Assembly (NCBI RefSeq): GCF_036226885.1
Contig: NZ_CP109027.1
Span: 2,232,001 to 2,296,000, forward strand
DNA: 64,000 bases
Direction: 5' to 3'
From: Streptomyces sp. NBC_00663
GTDB lineage: Bacteria; Actinomycetota; Actinomycetes; Streptomycetales; Streptomycetaceae
The notes under the pieces are model-generated. The model had not been told where the DNA came from and searched no databases. It worked only from the letters and a program-made list of their open reading frames with translations. This document shows positions 49,418-58,065 of this stretch, in pieces (positions within the stretch are counted from its first letter, which is position 1; each line of letters starts with the position of its first letter). Position numbers and translations under genes: made by a program.

Positions 49418-50788
49418 ATGTCCGCAACACGACGTCAGATCCTTGCCCGCTCCGGTGCCTTGGGGGCGGGCATCGCCTTCACCGGCGCCCTCTCCGAGCT
49501 CTTCGCCGGCACCGCCGCCGCGAGCCAGAACCTCGGCCACACGGGCTACGGTCCGCTCGTCCCCGATCCGGACGGCCTGCTCGATCTGCCGGAAGGTTTC
49601 CGCTACCGGGTCCTCTCCCGCGAGGGCGACCAGCTCCGTTCCGGCGAGGGGAAGGTCCCCTCCAACCACGACGGCATGTCGGCCTTCTCCGGCAGACACG
49701 GCCGTACCCACCTGGTCCGCAACCACGAGAACCGGGTCACCGCGGCCCTCGCGGTCCCGACGATCGACGGTCTCACCTACGACCCGATGGGCAAGGGCGG
49801 CTGTACGGCGCTGACACTCGACGCCCATGGCGACGTCCTGTCGGAGCGCGTCGCCATCGCCGGTACGGCCGTCAACTGCGCGGGCGGGCCCACCCCTTGG
49901 GGCACCTGGCTGACCTGCGAGGAGACCGAGGACAGGGCCGGCACCAACGGCTACACCAAGGACCACGGCTTCATCTTCGAGGTCGACGGCGCCGACCCGC
50001 GCCGCTCGGGCGCGGTCCCGCTGACCGCGATGGGCCGCTTCCAGCACGAGGCGATCGCCGTCGACCCCAAGCGCGGCATCGTCTACGAGACCGAGGACGC
50101 CTTCCTCAAGCCCTTCGGCCTCTTCTACCGCTTCCTCCCGGAGAAGCCGCTGGGCGGCCTCGGTTCCCTGCGCGCGGGCGGCCGGCTCCAGGCGATGCGT
50201 GTGCCCGGCGTACCCGACCTGTCCTCCATCCAGGAGACGGGCGCCTGCTTCGAGGGCATCGAGTGGGTCGACGTACCGGACCCGCTGGCCGCCCAGACCC
50301 CCGTCCGCCTCCAGGACTTCGGCCCGAAGGGCATCACGCACGCGCAGAAGCTGGAGGGCTGCTACTGGGGCGGCCGGTGCGTGTACTTCGTCTCCTCCTT
50401 CGCGCACAGCGCGGAGGGCTCGGCGGCCGACCACTACGGGCAGATCTGGCGGTACGACCCCTCGGCCCGCCGTCTCACCCTGGTGATCGTGTTCGGCCCG
50501 GACACCGACGTCCAGCTGCCCGGCGAGTCCCCGGACAACATCTGCCTCGCCCCCAGCGGCGGGCTCATGGTCTGCGAGGACGGCAACGGCGCCCAGCATG
50601 TGTTCGGCGTGACGCGCCGCGGCGAGGTGTATGCGATGGCCCGCAACGCCCAGAACATCGGAACGCCGCAAGCGCCCGAGTGGGGCGAGTTCGCGGGGGT
50701 CACCTTCTCCCCGGACGGCGAGACGATGTTCGTCAACTGCTACACGCCGGGGACCACGTTCGCCGTGCGGGGACCCTGGCGGAGGTAG
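49418..50788 (+). CDS. Tat-exported PhoX/DUF839-family phosphatase-like protein
   Basis: A 456-residue secreted protein. The signal TRRQILARSGALGAGIAF contains the twin arginine and ends near AAASQNLG. The mature part is a DUF839/PhoX beta-propeller-like fold: LVRNHENRV, GGPTPWGTWLTCEETED, GRFQHEAIAVDP and FGPKGITHAQKLEG match the metal- and phosphate-binding blocks of PhoX. The ATG at 49418 has AGGAAGG upstream. It may be a phosphatase, but activity is not shown for this branch. A strong hairpin follows the stop. Confidence 0.9.
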   Translation: MSATRRQILARSGALGAGIAFTGALSELFAGTAAASQNLGHTGYGPLVPDPDGLLDLPEGFRYRVLSREGDQLRSGEGKVPSNHDGMSAFSGRHGRTHLVRNHENRVTAALAVPTIDGLTYDPMGKGGCTALTLDAHGDVLSERVAIAGTAVNCAGGPTPWGTWLTCEETEDRAGTNGYTKDHGFIFEVDGADPRRSGAVPLTAMGRFQHEAIAVDPKRGIVYETEDAFLKPFGLFYRFLPEKPLGGLGSLRAGGRLQAMRVPGVPDLSSIQETGACFEGIEWVDVPDPLAAQTPVRLQDFGPKGITHAQKLEGCYWGGRCVYFVSSFAHSAEGSAADHYGQIWRYDPSARRLTLVIVFGPDTDVQLPGESPDNICLAPSGGLMVCEDGNGAQHVFGVTRRGEVYAMARNAQNIGTPQAPEWGEFAGVTFSPDGETMFVNCYTPGTTFAVRGPWRR

Positions 50789-50804
50789 GGCGACGGTTCG
50801 CCGG

Positions 50805-50841
50805 GCGTCCGGGGAAGCGGTCCTCCGCGTTCCCCGGACGC
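50805..50841 (+). terminator. Strong intrinsic hairpin after the PhoX-like gene
   Basis: GCGTCCGGGGAA and TTCCCCGGACGC form a perfect 12-bp stem, and the intervening GCGG-TCCT-CCGC extends it as a further four-base helix. It begins 17 bases after the stop codon. The stability makes a terminator very likely despite the lack of a T-run. Confidence 0.7.
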
Positions 50842-50937
50842 TCCGGCCGCCGCCAGTGGGCGCCTGATCGGGGCATCGGCGGGGCCCTTTGTGCAGCGGT
50901 CCGATAATCGCCCGATTCACCCCGTTATGTTCGTACG

Positions 50938-51780
50938 GTGATCATTCGAGTACGACAAGTCGCCGCCGTCTGCGCACTCGGCGCCGCCCTCACCGCCTGC
51001 GCCACCACCCCCGAGCCGCCCCGCACCAGGGCCGCCCGTCCGGCCCCCTCCGCCGCCCCCTCACGGCCCCCGACCCTCGCCCCCGGCCCCTCCGGTCTCA
51101 CCCCCGTCTTCAAGCACGGCCCCCGCACCCCGGACAAGGCCGTCGCCCTCACCTTCGACGCCGACATGACCGCCGACCAGGGGGCGCGGGCGGCGGCGGG
51201 CGAGCACTTCGACAACCCGTCGCTGATCGCCGCGCTGCGGACGCTGAAGGTGCCGGCGACCGTGTTCATGACCGGCCGATGGGCCGAGGAGTACCCGGCC
51301 GAGGCCCGCTCGATCGGGCGGGACCCCCTCTTCGAGGTCGCGAACCACTCGTACAGCCACTACGCCTTCACCGGCGACTGCTACGGCCTGCCGCGCGTGT
51401 CCGAGGACCGGATGCGCTCCGACGTCGAGCGCGCCTACACCGCCTTCCGCGAGGTCGGGGTGCCGGACGCGATGCCGTACTTCCGCTTCCCCGGCGGCTG
51501 CTACGACCGCACGGCCCTCAAGGCGCTCACCCCCGCAGGAGTCACCGCCGTGCAGTGGGACGTGGTGAGCGGGGACGCCTTCGCGACCGACGCCGACGCC
51601 GTGGCCCGGCAGGTCCTCGACGGCGTGCGGCCGGGTTCCGTCGTCGTCATGCACTGCACGCGCAGCGCGGCGCCGACGACCGAGCGGGCGGTGCGGCGGA
51701 TCGTGCCGGAGCTGCGGGCCCAGGGGTACCGGTTCGTGAAGGTGTCCGAGCTGATCGGGGCGAAGGGCGGACCGTCCTAG
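50938..51780 (+). CDS. Lipoprotein polysaccharide deacetylase (CE4)
   Basis: A 280-residue exported enzyme. The signal MIIRVRQVAAVCALGAALTA is followed by Cys (lipobox LTAC), then a Pro-rich spacer to residue ~60. The NodB domain shows motif 1 ALTFDADMT (catalytic Asp pair), motif 2 VANHSYSHYAFTG (two metal His) and motif 3 YFRFPGGCYDR. It should deacetylate GlcNAc- or MurNAc-containing polymers at the cell surface. The GTG start follows TATGTT by seven bases with no ribosome-binding site, consistent with a leaderless transcript. Confidence 0.92.
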   Translation: MIIRVRQVAAVCALGAALTACATTPEPPRTRAARPAPSAAPSRPPTLAPGPSGLTPVFKHGPRTPDKAVALTFDADMTADQGARAAAGEHFDNPSLIAALRTLKVPATVFMTGRWAEEYPAEARSIGRDPLFEVANHSYSHYAFTGDCYGLPRVSEDRMRSDVERAYTAFREVGVPDAMPYFRFPGGCYDRTALKALTPAGVTAVQWDVVSGDAFATDADAVARQVLDGVRPGSVVVMHCTRSAAPTTERAVRRIVPELRAQGYRFVKVSELIGAKGGPS

Positions 51781-51789
51781 GCTGGAGGC

Positions 51790-51969
51790 ATGAGCGAGGA
51801 CTACTGCACGATCCGCGAGGTCCCGAAGCCGCCGCTCGCGGAGGGGCCGCCGTACGCCGAGTGCGTGCTGTGCCGGAAGCCGACGGAGTACCCGGAGTCG
51901 TACAAGGGGATCACGCTGTGCCCCGTGTGTGAGTGGCAGGAGGCACAGCGGACCGCCTGTTCAGGGTGA
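51790..51969 (+). CDS. 59-residue protein with two CxxC pairs
   Basis: A short gene with ATG at 51790 preceded by TGGAGGC and stop at 51967-51969. The sequence has CVLCRKPTEYPESY and ITLCPVCEW, that is, two CxxC pairs separated by ~21 residues, the layout of a small zinc ribbon. The rest is polar, with no signal peptide. It begins nine bases after the deacetylase stop and its 3' end overlaps the convergent ABC permease gene by nine bases. It may bind zinc and nucleic acid or protein; the function is unknown. Confidence 0.75.
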   Translation: MSEDYCTIREVPKPPLAEGPPYAECVLCRKPTEYPESYKGITLCPVCEWQEAQRTACSG

Positions 51970-52632
51970 CCGGCGGGAGGCCCGCACGCAGGCGACGGCC
52001 AGCGCCACGGCCGTGACCGCGGCCGCCGCCATGAGGGGCAGCAGCGGCAGCGGGACCGTCCCCTTCTGCGAGCCCGTGACCAGACCGCTGACCGCCGCCT
52101 GGGCCGGGGAGCCGGTCACCACGACCGACAGCAGGGCCGCGAGCAGCATCGTCGGCACCGCCCGGCCCGGCGAGCGCAGCAGCGGCCAGGCGGTCAGCGC
52201 CCCGACGGCCGTGCCGAGCAGGGCGCAGGCCAGCACCGCGAGCAGCCCGGACCCACCGGCCGGGAACCTCGGCACCCGGATCTGATGGTCGGAACTGACC
52301 GGATCACTGATCAGCGTCACGAGCACGGTGGCGACCGTACCGACCGCCGCCGCGGCACCCAACGCCACGAGCAGCGAGGCGAGATGCGCGCGGGCGGGCC
52401 CGACCGCGGCGGCGACACACGCCCGGGCGGCGGGCGGCTCGCCGGAGACACAGATCCGCACCAGCCAGGCGGCGACCGGCAGCAGCGCGGCGGCGGCATA
52501 GCCCAGCGAGTCGAGGATCGGCTGCCCGCTCTGCACACCGACGCCGAGGAACACGGCGTACAGGATGAACGGCGGCAGCCAGCGCTGCGAGCGCACGAGC
52601 AGGGCGGTCTGATAGCGGAGCAGCGCGGTCAT
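51961..52632 (-). CDS. Small ABC-type membrane protein
   Basis: A 223-residue membrane protein with about six hydrophobic segments (LPPFILYAVFLGVGV, LGYAAAALLPVAAWLV, HLASLLVALGAAAAVGTVAT, LLAVLACALLGTAVGAL, and two near the end). The ATG at 52632 overlaps the ATPase stop by four bases (ATGA), so both form one transporter. The arrangement is that of a two-gene ABC-2-like exporter. No substrate can be assigned; antibiotic or lipid export is possible. Confidence 0.85.
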   Translation of the reverse strand: MTALLRYQTALLVRSQRWLPPFILYAVFLGVGVQSGQPILDSLGYAAAALLPVAAWLVRICVSGEPPAARACVAAAVGPARAHLASLLVALGAAAAVGTVATVLVTLISDPVSSDHQIRVPRFPAGGSGLLAVLACALLGTAVGALTAWPLLRSPGRAVPTMLLAALLSVVVTGSPAQAAVSGLVTGSQKGTVPLPLLPLMAAAAVTAVALAVACVRASRRSP

Positions 52633-53498
52633 CGGCCGCCTTCCTGGGTCGCGTGGCGCACGCTCACCACATGCCATGGCGGGCGGGCCGTCAGCAGGGT
52701 GCGCAGCAGCACGTCCGAGTGGGACGCGGGGACGGTGAGCCGGTAGGCGCCGGGTTCCGTCTCCGCGGCGGCGACCGTCGTGCGGTACGCCTCCTCGGGC
52801 AGCCGTCCGCCGGCCGGGCCCTGGACCTCGACGACGACCTGCGGGCCGGTGGGCGGTGCGGTGGCCGCCGTACGGGCCGTACGGGCTTCCAGAGCACCTT
52901 CCCGTACGACGTACGCGGCGTCGGCCGCCTCCGCCAGGCGCCGCGGGTCGTGGTCGACGAACACCACCGCTCCCCCGGCCGCAGTGCGCTCGGCGACGGC
53001 CCGCTCCAGCTCGGCCCGGGCGCCGGTGTCGAGGCCGGTCCACGCCTCGTCCAGGACGAGCAGCTCCGGTTCGGCGAGCAGGGCCTGCGCCACGGCGACC
53101 TTCTGGCTGCTGCCCTTGGAGAGCTGGGCCATGGGGGTGCGGGCGTGGGCGGCGGCGCCGAAGCGGTCCAGCCAGTCGCCTGCGGCGCGCTTGGCGGACG
53201 GTTCGGCCAGGCCGTGGATCTTGCCGAGGTGGGTGAGATAGCCGTGCGGGGTGAAGGGGAGGGCGGCGGGGAAGCGTTCGGGGACGTAGGCGGTGCGGGG
53301 TCGGCCCCTGACCTTGCCCTCGGAGGGGGTGTCGAGGCGGGCGAGGAGGCGCAGGAGGGTCGATTTGCCGGTGCCGTTCTCTCCTTCCACGCGGGTCAGG
53401 GTGCCCGGGGCGAGGGTGAGGTGGATGCCCCGTAAGACCCAGGGGCCGCGCAGGCCGTAGCGGCGGCCCACGTTGTCCAGCTGCAGAGCGCGTTCCAT
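52629..53498 (-). CDS. ABC transporter ATP-binding protein
   Basis: A 289-residue ATPase. Walker A is GENGTGKSTLLRLLA, the signature is a degenerate LSKGSSQKVAVAQALL, and Walker B is LLVLDEAWTGLD followed by the H-loop VFVDHD. A ~80-residue C-terminal extension (from ARTARTAATAPPTGPQ) forms an additional small domain. The ATG at 53498 is used, but a TTG at 53504 has a better-spaced AGGGGA. It works with the membrane protein encoded downstream. Confidence 0.92.
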   Translation of the reverse strand: MERALQLDNVGRRYGLRGPWVLRGIHLTLAPGTLTRVEGENGTGKSTLLRLLARLDTPSEGKVRGRPRTAYVPERFPAALPFTPHGYLTHLGKIHGLAEPSAKRAAGDWLDRFGAAAHARTPMAQLSKGSSQKVAVAQALLAEPELLVLDEAWTGLDTGARAELERAVAERTAAGGAVVFVDHDPRRLAEAADAAYVVREGALEARTARTAATAPPTGPQVVVEVQGPAGGRLPEEAYRTTVAAAETEPGAYRLTVPASHSDVLLRTLLTARPPWHVVSVRHATQEGGR

Positions 53499-53528
53499 GG
53501 GCAAATGATGTCCCCTTAGGGTGGCCGG

Positions 53529-54224
53529 GTGAACGCCAGTCCTTTCCAGTCAGAAGTCAATGTGCGCGACCAGGCTCCTCAGTTCGTGCTGCCTCTGGTC
53601 GTACGCATCGAGCGTGCCGCTCCTCCCGCCCGTACCGATGCCCTGGAGACCGCCGCGCGGGCCGTTCTCCTCATCCTCAGTGATGAGCGGGCCCTCGGGG
53701 ACGGGGAGTGGGCTGAGGTCATGCGGGACTGGCAGGACGCCCGGATTCGGAAGGTCGTGCGGCGGGCGCGTGGGGCGGAGTGGCGGAAGGCCGAGGCGCT
53801 GCCCGGGATCACCGCCACGGGAAAGTCGGCCGAGGTGCGGGTGTTTCCGCCGGTGCCGCTCGACGGGTGGCCGAAGGAGCTGGCCAAGCTTCAGGTGTCC
53901 GGGACCGATCTCGACGACCCGGAGACCCCGGTGGACGCCGATCCGGGGGCGCCGGTGCTGTGGCTGAGCCCGGATCTGGACATGTCGGCCGGCAAGGCGA
54001 TGGCGCAGGCCGGGCACGGGGCCCAACTCGCCTGGTGGGAACTGTCGGACGAGCAGCGCGACGCCTGGCGCGAGGCCGGGTTCCCGCTGGCCGTGCGGAC
54101 CGCGCCGCCCGAGCGGTGGCGTGAACTGACGTCCAGCGGGCTGCCGTTGGTGCGGGACGCGGGGTTCACGGAGATCGCGCCCGGTTCCTGCACCGTCGTC
54201 GCCGACCATCCGGCGCTGCGGTGA
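53529..54224 (+). CDS. Peptidyl-tRNA hydrolase 2-like protein
   Basis: A 231-residue protein. The segment LDMSAGKAMAQAGHGAQLAW matches the PTH2 fold's catalytic helix, and the tail has the TxVVADHPALR strand pattern. The N-terminal ~100 residues (QAPQFVLPLVVRIERAAPP onward) form an extra domain not present in archaeal/eukaryal Pth2. Whether it hydrolyses peptidyl-tRNA in a bacterium that also has Pth1 is unknown. The GTG at 53529 is the likely start. Its stop overlaps the TetR start (GTGA). Confidence 0.78.
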   Translation: MNASPFQSEVNVRDQAPQFVLPLVVRIERAAPPARTDALETAARAVLLILSDERALGDGEWAEVMRDWQDARIRKVVRRARGAEWRKAEALPGITATGKSAEVRVFPPVPLDGWPKELAKLQVSGTDLDDPETPVDADPGAPVLWLSPDLDMSAGKAMAQAGHGAQLAWWELSDEQRDAWREAGFPLAVRTAPPERWRELTSSGLPLVRDAGFTEIAPGSCTVVADHPALR

Positions 54225-54868
54225 CCCGGCTCGACGGTCGGGTCGAACGGGGCAACCGCACCCGGGAGTCGGTGCTGCGCCGTACCGTCGAGATCGCTTC
54301 CGTCGAGGGCCTTGAAGCACTGTCGGTGGGGCGGCTCGCGACGGAGCTGGGGTTGAGCAAGAGCGGGGTGTTCGCGCTGTTCGGCTCCAAGCAGGAGCTG
54401 CAACTGGCGACCGTACGAGAGGCCTCGCGGGTGTTCGTCGGCGAGGTCGTGGAGCCCGCCGCGGCGGTTCCGGCGGGGATCGGGCGGCTGTGGCGGCTGT
54501 GTGAGGCGTGGCTGGACTATTCGGAACGGCGGGTCTTTCCCGGCGGCTGCTTCTTCTACGGCGTGCTCGCGGAGTTCGACGCCCGGGAAGGCGCCGTGCA
54601 CGATGCGCTCGTCGAGACCCAGCGCTACTGGACCGGGCATGTCGAGGAGCGGATCGCGGAGGCGCGGACGGCCGGTGAGCTGCGGGCGGACACGGATGCC
54701 GGGCAGCTGGCCTTCGAGTTGATCGCCCTGATGGAGTCGGCGAACGCCCTGTCCGTGCTGCACGGGGAGACGGCCGTCTATCGCCGGGCCCGGGTGGGGA
54801 TCGCGGCGCGGTTGCGGGCGGTGGCGGTGGACGGGGAGTCGGTTCCGCGGGGGTTCGGCGAAAACTAA
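54221..54868 (+). CDS. TetR-family transcriptional regulator
   Basis: A 215-residue regulator. The N-terminal helix-turn-helix spans ~10-60 (ALSVGRLATELGLSKSGVFA; LFGSKQELQLATVREA), and the C-terminal ligand domain contains WLDYSERRVFPGGCFFYGVL, a motif of the YdeS/TetR_C-type branch. It is translationally coupled to the PTH2-like gene. The 60-bp gap after it contains the half-palindromic ACGACCGT (54873-54880), typical of TetR operators, before the DinB-like gene; that gene may be its target. Confidence 0.9.
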   Translation: MTRLDGRVERGNRTRESVLRRTVEIASVEGLEALSVGRLATELGLSKSGVFALFGSKQELQLATVREASRVFVGEVVEPAAAVPAGIGRLWRLCEAWLDYSERRVFPGGCFFYGVLAEFDAREGAVHDALVETQRYWTGHVEERIAEARTAGELRADTDAGQLAFELIALMESANALSVLHGETAVYRRARVGIAARLRAVAVDGESVPRGFGEN

Positions 54869-54928
54869 TAGCACGACCGTTCGCTTACTTTTAGGGTGAG
54901 GGTCTGCCCCGATCGCCGAGGAGTGCGC

Positions 54929-55537
54929 ATGGACGTCGTGAGGCTCGACCGGATCGCCGTGGAGGAAGCCGTGCGGGTGGTGGGACTCGCGCGGGACGAG
55001 GACGAGGCCGGCGCCGGGGACTGGGAGCGGGACAGCCCTTGTGCCGGGTGGTCGTTGCGACGGCTCGTGGCGCACATGGCCGCGCAGCATCGCGGGTTCG
55101 CGGCGGCGGCGCGGGGCGTGGGCGGTGAACCGGCGCACTGGAGGGAGCCGGAGGACCTGGGCGCGCCCGCCGAGGTGCATCGGGCAGCCGCGGCGGATGT
55201 GCTCGACGCCTTCGCCGAACCGGGCGTCGAGGGGCGGGAGTTCACGCTCCCGGAGCTCGGGCTGACCGTTCCGGGGCGGCCGGCGATCGGCTTCCACCTC
55301 GTGGACTACGTCGTGCACGCCTGGGACGTGGCCGCCACCCTCGGCGTACGTCTGGAACTGCCGGACGACGTCCTCGCCGCGGCCCTGGCCGTGGCCCGGC
55401 GTGTTCCGGCGGACCCGGGCAGCCGTGGGGACGGGTTCGCGTTCGCGCCCGCGTCGCTGGTACCGGAGGGGGCCGGGGCCCTGGAGGAGACACTGCGGCT
55501 GCTGGGGCGGAAGCCCGAACCTCAAATGTTGCTCTGA
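54929..55537 (+). CDS. TIGR03086-type metal-binding, mycothiol-dependent isomerase-like protein
   Basis: A 202-residue protein of the DinB/maleylpyruvate-isomerase superfamily. CAGWSLRRLVAHMAAQHRGF carries the first metal His, and FHLVDYVVHAWDVAATLG the second His pair; the conserved central WREPEDLG is also present. The ATG at 54929 has CGAGGAG upstream. The family includes mycothiol-dependent enzymes, but the substrate here is unknown. A TetR gene precedes it. Confidence 0.85.
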   Translation: MDVVRLDRIAVEEAVRVVGLARDEDEAGAGDWERDSPCAGWSLRRLVAHMAAQHRGFAAAARGVGGEPAHWREPEDLGAPAEVHRAAAADVLDAFAEPGVEGREFTLPELGLTVPGRPAIGFHLVDYVVHAWDVAATLGVRLELPDDVLAAALAVARRVPADPGSRGDGFAFAPASLVPEGAGALEETLRLLGRKPEPQMLL

Positions 55538-55669
55538 AGACGCCCCGGAGGTGATTCGGCTCCCGGCGCCGGGGCCATACCCCCGTCACACAGGAACAGC
55601 GGGGCGTCGAAGGAGACGACACGGCGAGCACGTGAGCAAGCCACTCGACGGGGAAACGGGGACGGGGAC

Positions 55670-57085
55670 ATGGAGCGACTGGGCACGGGGATCGGCTGGC
55701 GGCCGGAGATCGCGGACGCCGTGGAGCGCATGCCGGGCATCGACTGGGTCGAGGTCGTGGCCGAGAACACGTGCCCCGGCCATCTGCCCGAATCGCTGCG
55801 GCGGCTGCGGGAGCGCGGGGTGACCGTGGTCCCGCACGGCGTCTCGCTCGGCCTCGGCGGCGCCGACCGCCCCGACGAGGGGCGACTGACGGCCCTCGCC
55901 GAGCGCGCCGAGGCGCTGGGCTCGCCCCTGGTCACCGAGCACATCGCGTTCGTGCGGGCGGGCGGCCCCCTGACGGCCTCCCCGCGCCTGGAGGCCGGCC
56001 ATCTGCTGCCCGTGCCGCGCACCCGTGACGCCCTCGACGTGCTCTGCGAGAACATCCGCGTCGCCCAGGCCGCGCTGCCCGTGCCGCTCGCCGTCGAGAA
56101 CATCGCCGCGCTGATCTCCTGGCCGGGCGAGGAGCTGACCGAGGGGCAGTTCCTGTACGAGCTGGCCGACCGCACCGGCGTACGGCTGCTCATCGACGTC
56201 GCCAACCTCCACACCAACCACGTCAATCGCGGCGAGGACCCGGCCGAGGCCCTCACCGACCTCCCGCTGGAGGCGATCGCCTACGTCCATGTCGCGGGCG
56301 GCTTCGAGCGGGACGGCGTCTGGCACGACAGCCACGCCCACCCGGTCCCGCGCCCGGTCCTCGACATCCTGACCGACCTGGCCTCCCGGGTGACCCCGCC
56401 GGGGGTCCTGCTGGAGCGCGACGAGAACTTCCCCGAACCGGCCGAGCTGGAGGGGGAGTTGACGGCGATCCGGGGGGCGCTGGAGAAGGGACGGGAGCAG
56501 AGCCAGGGCGAGGGGCAGGGCCAGGGGCAGGGGCATGCTCCGGTCACGGAAGCCACCCGCGCCGCCACACCCGCTCCCGCCTCCGACCCCGCCGCCACAC
56601 CCGCTCCCGCCTCCGACCCCGCCCCCACTCCCACTCCAACTCCCGCTCCCGCTCCCGCTCCCGCTCCCGCTCCCGCCCGTCAGCGTCTCGCCCTCGCGCA
56701 GACCGCGCTGCTGTCCGCCCTCGTCGCCGGGACGCCCGTGCCCGAGGGGTTCGACCGGGTGCGGCTCGGGGTGCAGGCGCGGGCCCTCGCCGGGAAGCGG
56801 GCGGATGCCGTGGCGAAGGTCGCGCCCGAGCTGCCGGGGATCCTGGGCGCGGGGTACCGGACCGCGTTCCTCGGGTACGCCCACGGGCACCCGATGACCG
56901 GCGGGTACCGCAGGGACGCGCTGGACTTCGCCGGGTATCTGCTGGCGGCGGGGGCGGTCCGGGACGAGCGGACACTGGGTGAGCTGCGGGAGTGGTGGCT
57001 GGAGCGGTCGGGGTCACGGCCCCGCTCGCACCGGCCGGGCGTGCGCCTCGCGCGGGCGACGCGGCGGGTGCTGCTGCGCCGCTGA
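55670..57085 (+). CDS. DUF692 / MNIO-family multinuclear iron protein with an extra C-terminal domain
   Basis: A 471-residue protein. The TIM-barrel DUF692 domain (~1-285) retains all iron ligands typical of the MNIO family: [56 protein letters not shown] and [11 protein letters not shown]. Characterised members (MbnB, TglH) modify Cys in peptides. A repetitive Ala/Pro/Thr linker (~290-345) leads to a ~125-residue C-terminal domain ([18 protein letters not shown] ... [20 protein letters not shown]) that resembles the partner-protein region usually encoded separately. From memory this resembles S. coelicolor SCO6045. It is followed by DUF4142 and TIGR04222 genes; no precursor peptide is obvious. 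Confidence 0.88.
   Translation: MERLGTGIGWRPEIADAVERMPGIDWVEVVAENTCPGHLPESLRRLRERGVTVVPHGVSLGLGGADRPDEGRLTALAERAEALGSPLVTEHIAFVRAGGPLTASPRLEAGHLLPVPRTRDALDVLCENIRVAQAALPVPLAVENIAALISWPGEELTEGQFLYELADRTGVRLLIDVANLHTNHVNRGEDPAEALTDLPLEAIAYVHVAGGFERDGVWHDSHAHPVPRPVLDILTDLASRVTPPGVLLERDENFPEPAELEGELTAIRGALEKGREQSQGEGQGQGQGHAPVTEATRAATPAPASDPAATPAPASDPAPTPTPTPAPAPAPAPAPARQRLALAQTALLSALVAGTPVPEGFDRVRLGVQARALAGKRADAVAKVAPELPGILGAGYRTAFLGYAHGHPMTGGYRRDALDFAGYLLAAGAVRDERTLGELREWWLERSGSRPRSHRPGVRLARATRRVLLRR
56561..56676 (+). repeat. Tandem and hexanucleotide repeats encoding the MNIO linker
   Basis: A 30-base unit beginning GCCGCCACACCCGCTCCCGC is perfectly duplicated (56561-56590 and 56591-56620). 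After a short degenerate stretch, TCCCGC is repeated six times (56641-56676). The units keep the reading frame and encode APASDPA and PAPA motifs. Slippage would change linker length without frameshift for most events. Confidence 0.9.
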
Positions 57086-57179
57086 GCGGGCGGTCGGCAG
57101 TGGGGCGCGGACCGCGCAGTAACATGCCAACTGCGCACCCGAAACGCACTGGCGTGCGGTGCCGCAAGCAGGAGGCACC

Positions 57180-57959
57180 ATGCGACCCCGACCCCCCGTC
57201 CAAGGCCGAGGCATCTTCAGTGGCACCGGGCTCATCATCACCGGCCTGGCGGCGACCCTGGCGGCCCTGGTGTTCCCGGTCTGGTCGTACGCCGACCGGT
57301 CCGGCACCGGGGTCGACGTACTGAACGCCCAGACCGTGTCGACGAGGTACGGTCCGCTGTCGGCGCTCGACCGGGAGTTCGTCACCAAGGTCCGCCTCGC
57401 CGGGCTGTGGGAGCTGCCCGCCGGGCAGCAGGCCCTCCAGAAGGGCACGACGCAGGCCGTCCGCACGGCGGGCCAGCATCTGGTCGAGGGGCACACGTTC
57501 CTGGACGAGCGGGTGCGCGAGGTCGCCTCACAGCTCGGCCTCGAACTCCCCAACGAGCCCAACGACCAGCAGAAGCAGTGGCTGGCCACCCTGAGTTCGG
57601 CCCAAGGCACGGAGTACGACCGCCAGTTCGCCAACATCCTGCGCCTCGCGCACGGCAGGGTCTTCTCGGTCGTCGCCCAGGTGCGGGCCACCACCCGCAA
57701 CTCCCTGGTCCGCGCCCTCGCCGACGACGCGAACACCACCGTCCTCGACCACATCAAGATCCTGGAGGCCACCGGGTACGTCGACTGGGACGCCCTGGCC
57801 CAGGACATGGCCTCCGGCAACACTCCCCCGATCACCCGCACCCCCGGCCCGCCCGGTCCGACGACCGACCCGAGCCCGGCCGTCCCGGTGACCCCGTCGG
57901 CGTCCCCGACGTACACGCTGCCGCCCCCGGCCAGCAGTCCGCCGCCGGACAACCAGTGA
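57180..57959 (+). CDS. DUF4142 (ferritin-like) exported protein
   Basis: A 259-residue protein. An N-terminal membrane segment (GLIITGLAATLAALVFPVWS) is followed by a four-helix DUF4142 domain (~50-205: DREFVTKVRLAGLWELPAG; TAGQHLVEGHTFLDERV), and a Pro/Thr-rich tail from ~210. The domain is related to ferritin-like folds and is often extracytoplasmic. The ATG at 57180 follows GGAGG. It lies between the MNIO and TIGR04222 genes. Several His and Glu could bind metal, but no function is known. Confidence 0.88.
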   Translation: MRPRPPVQGRGIFSGTGLIITGLAATLAALVFPVWSYADRSGTGVDVLNAQTVSTRYGPLSALDREFVTKVRLAGLWELPAGQQALQKGTTQAVRTAGQHLVEGHTFLDERVREVASQLGLELPNEPNDQQKQWLATLSSAQGTEYDRQFANILRLAHGRVFSVVAQVRATTRNSLVRALADDANTTVLDHIKILEATGYVDWDALAQDMASGNTPPITRTPGPPGPTTDPSPAVPVTPSASPTYTLPPPASSPPPDNQ

Positions 57960-58065
57960 TCGAGCCCTGAGCGGCCCCAAAAGGAACATCACGTACCGGC
58001 AACGCTCCGTCCGGATTGTGAACAAGGCATGGCGCCCTCACGACCGATTCGCATAGAACAGCGTC

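Noticed and set aside
54869..54928. A full TetR palindrome before the isomerase-like gene
   Set aside because: Only the ACGACCGT core is symmetric; the flanks do not pair, so it is mentioned as a half-site and not listed as a feature.
56561..56676. CRISPR-like repeats
   Set aside because: The repeats are contiguous, without spacers, and lie in frame inside a gene.
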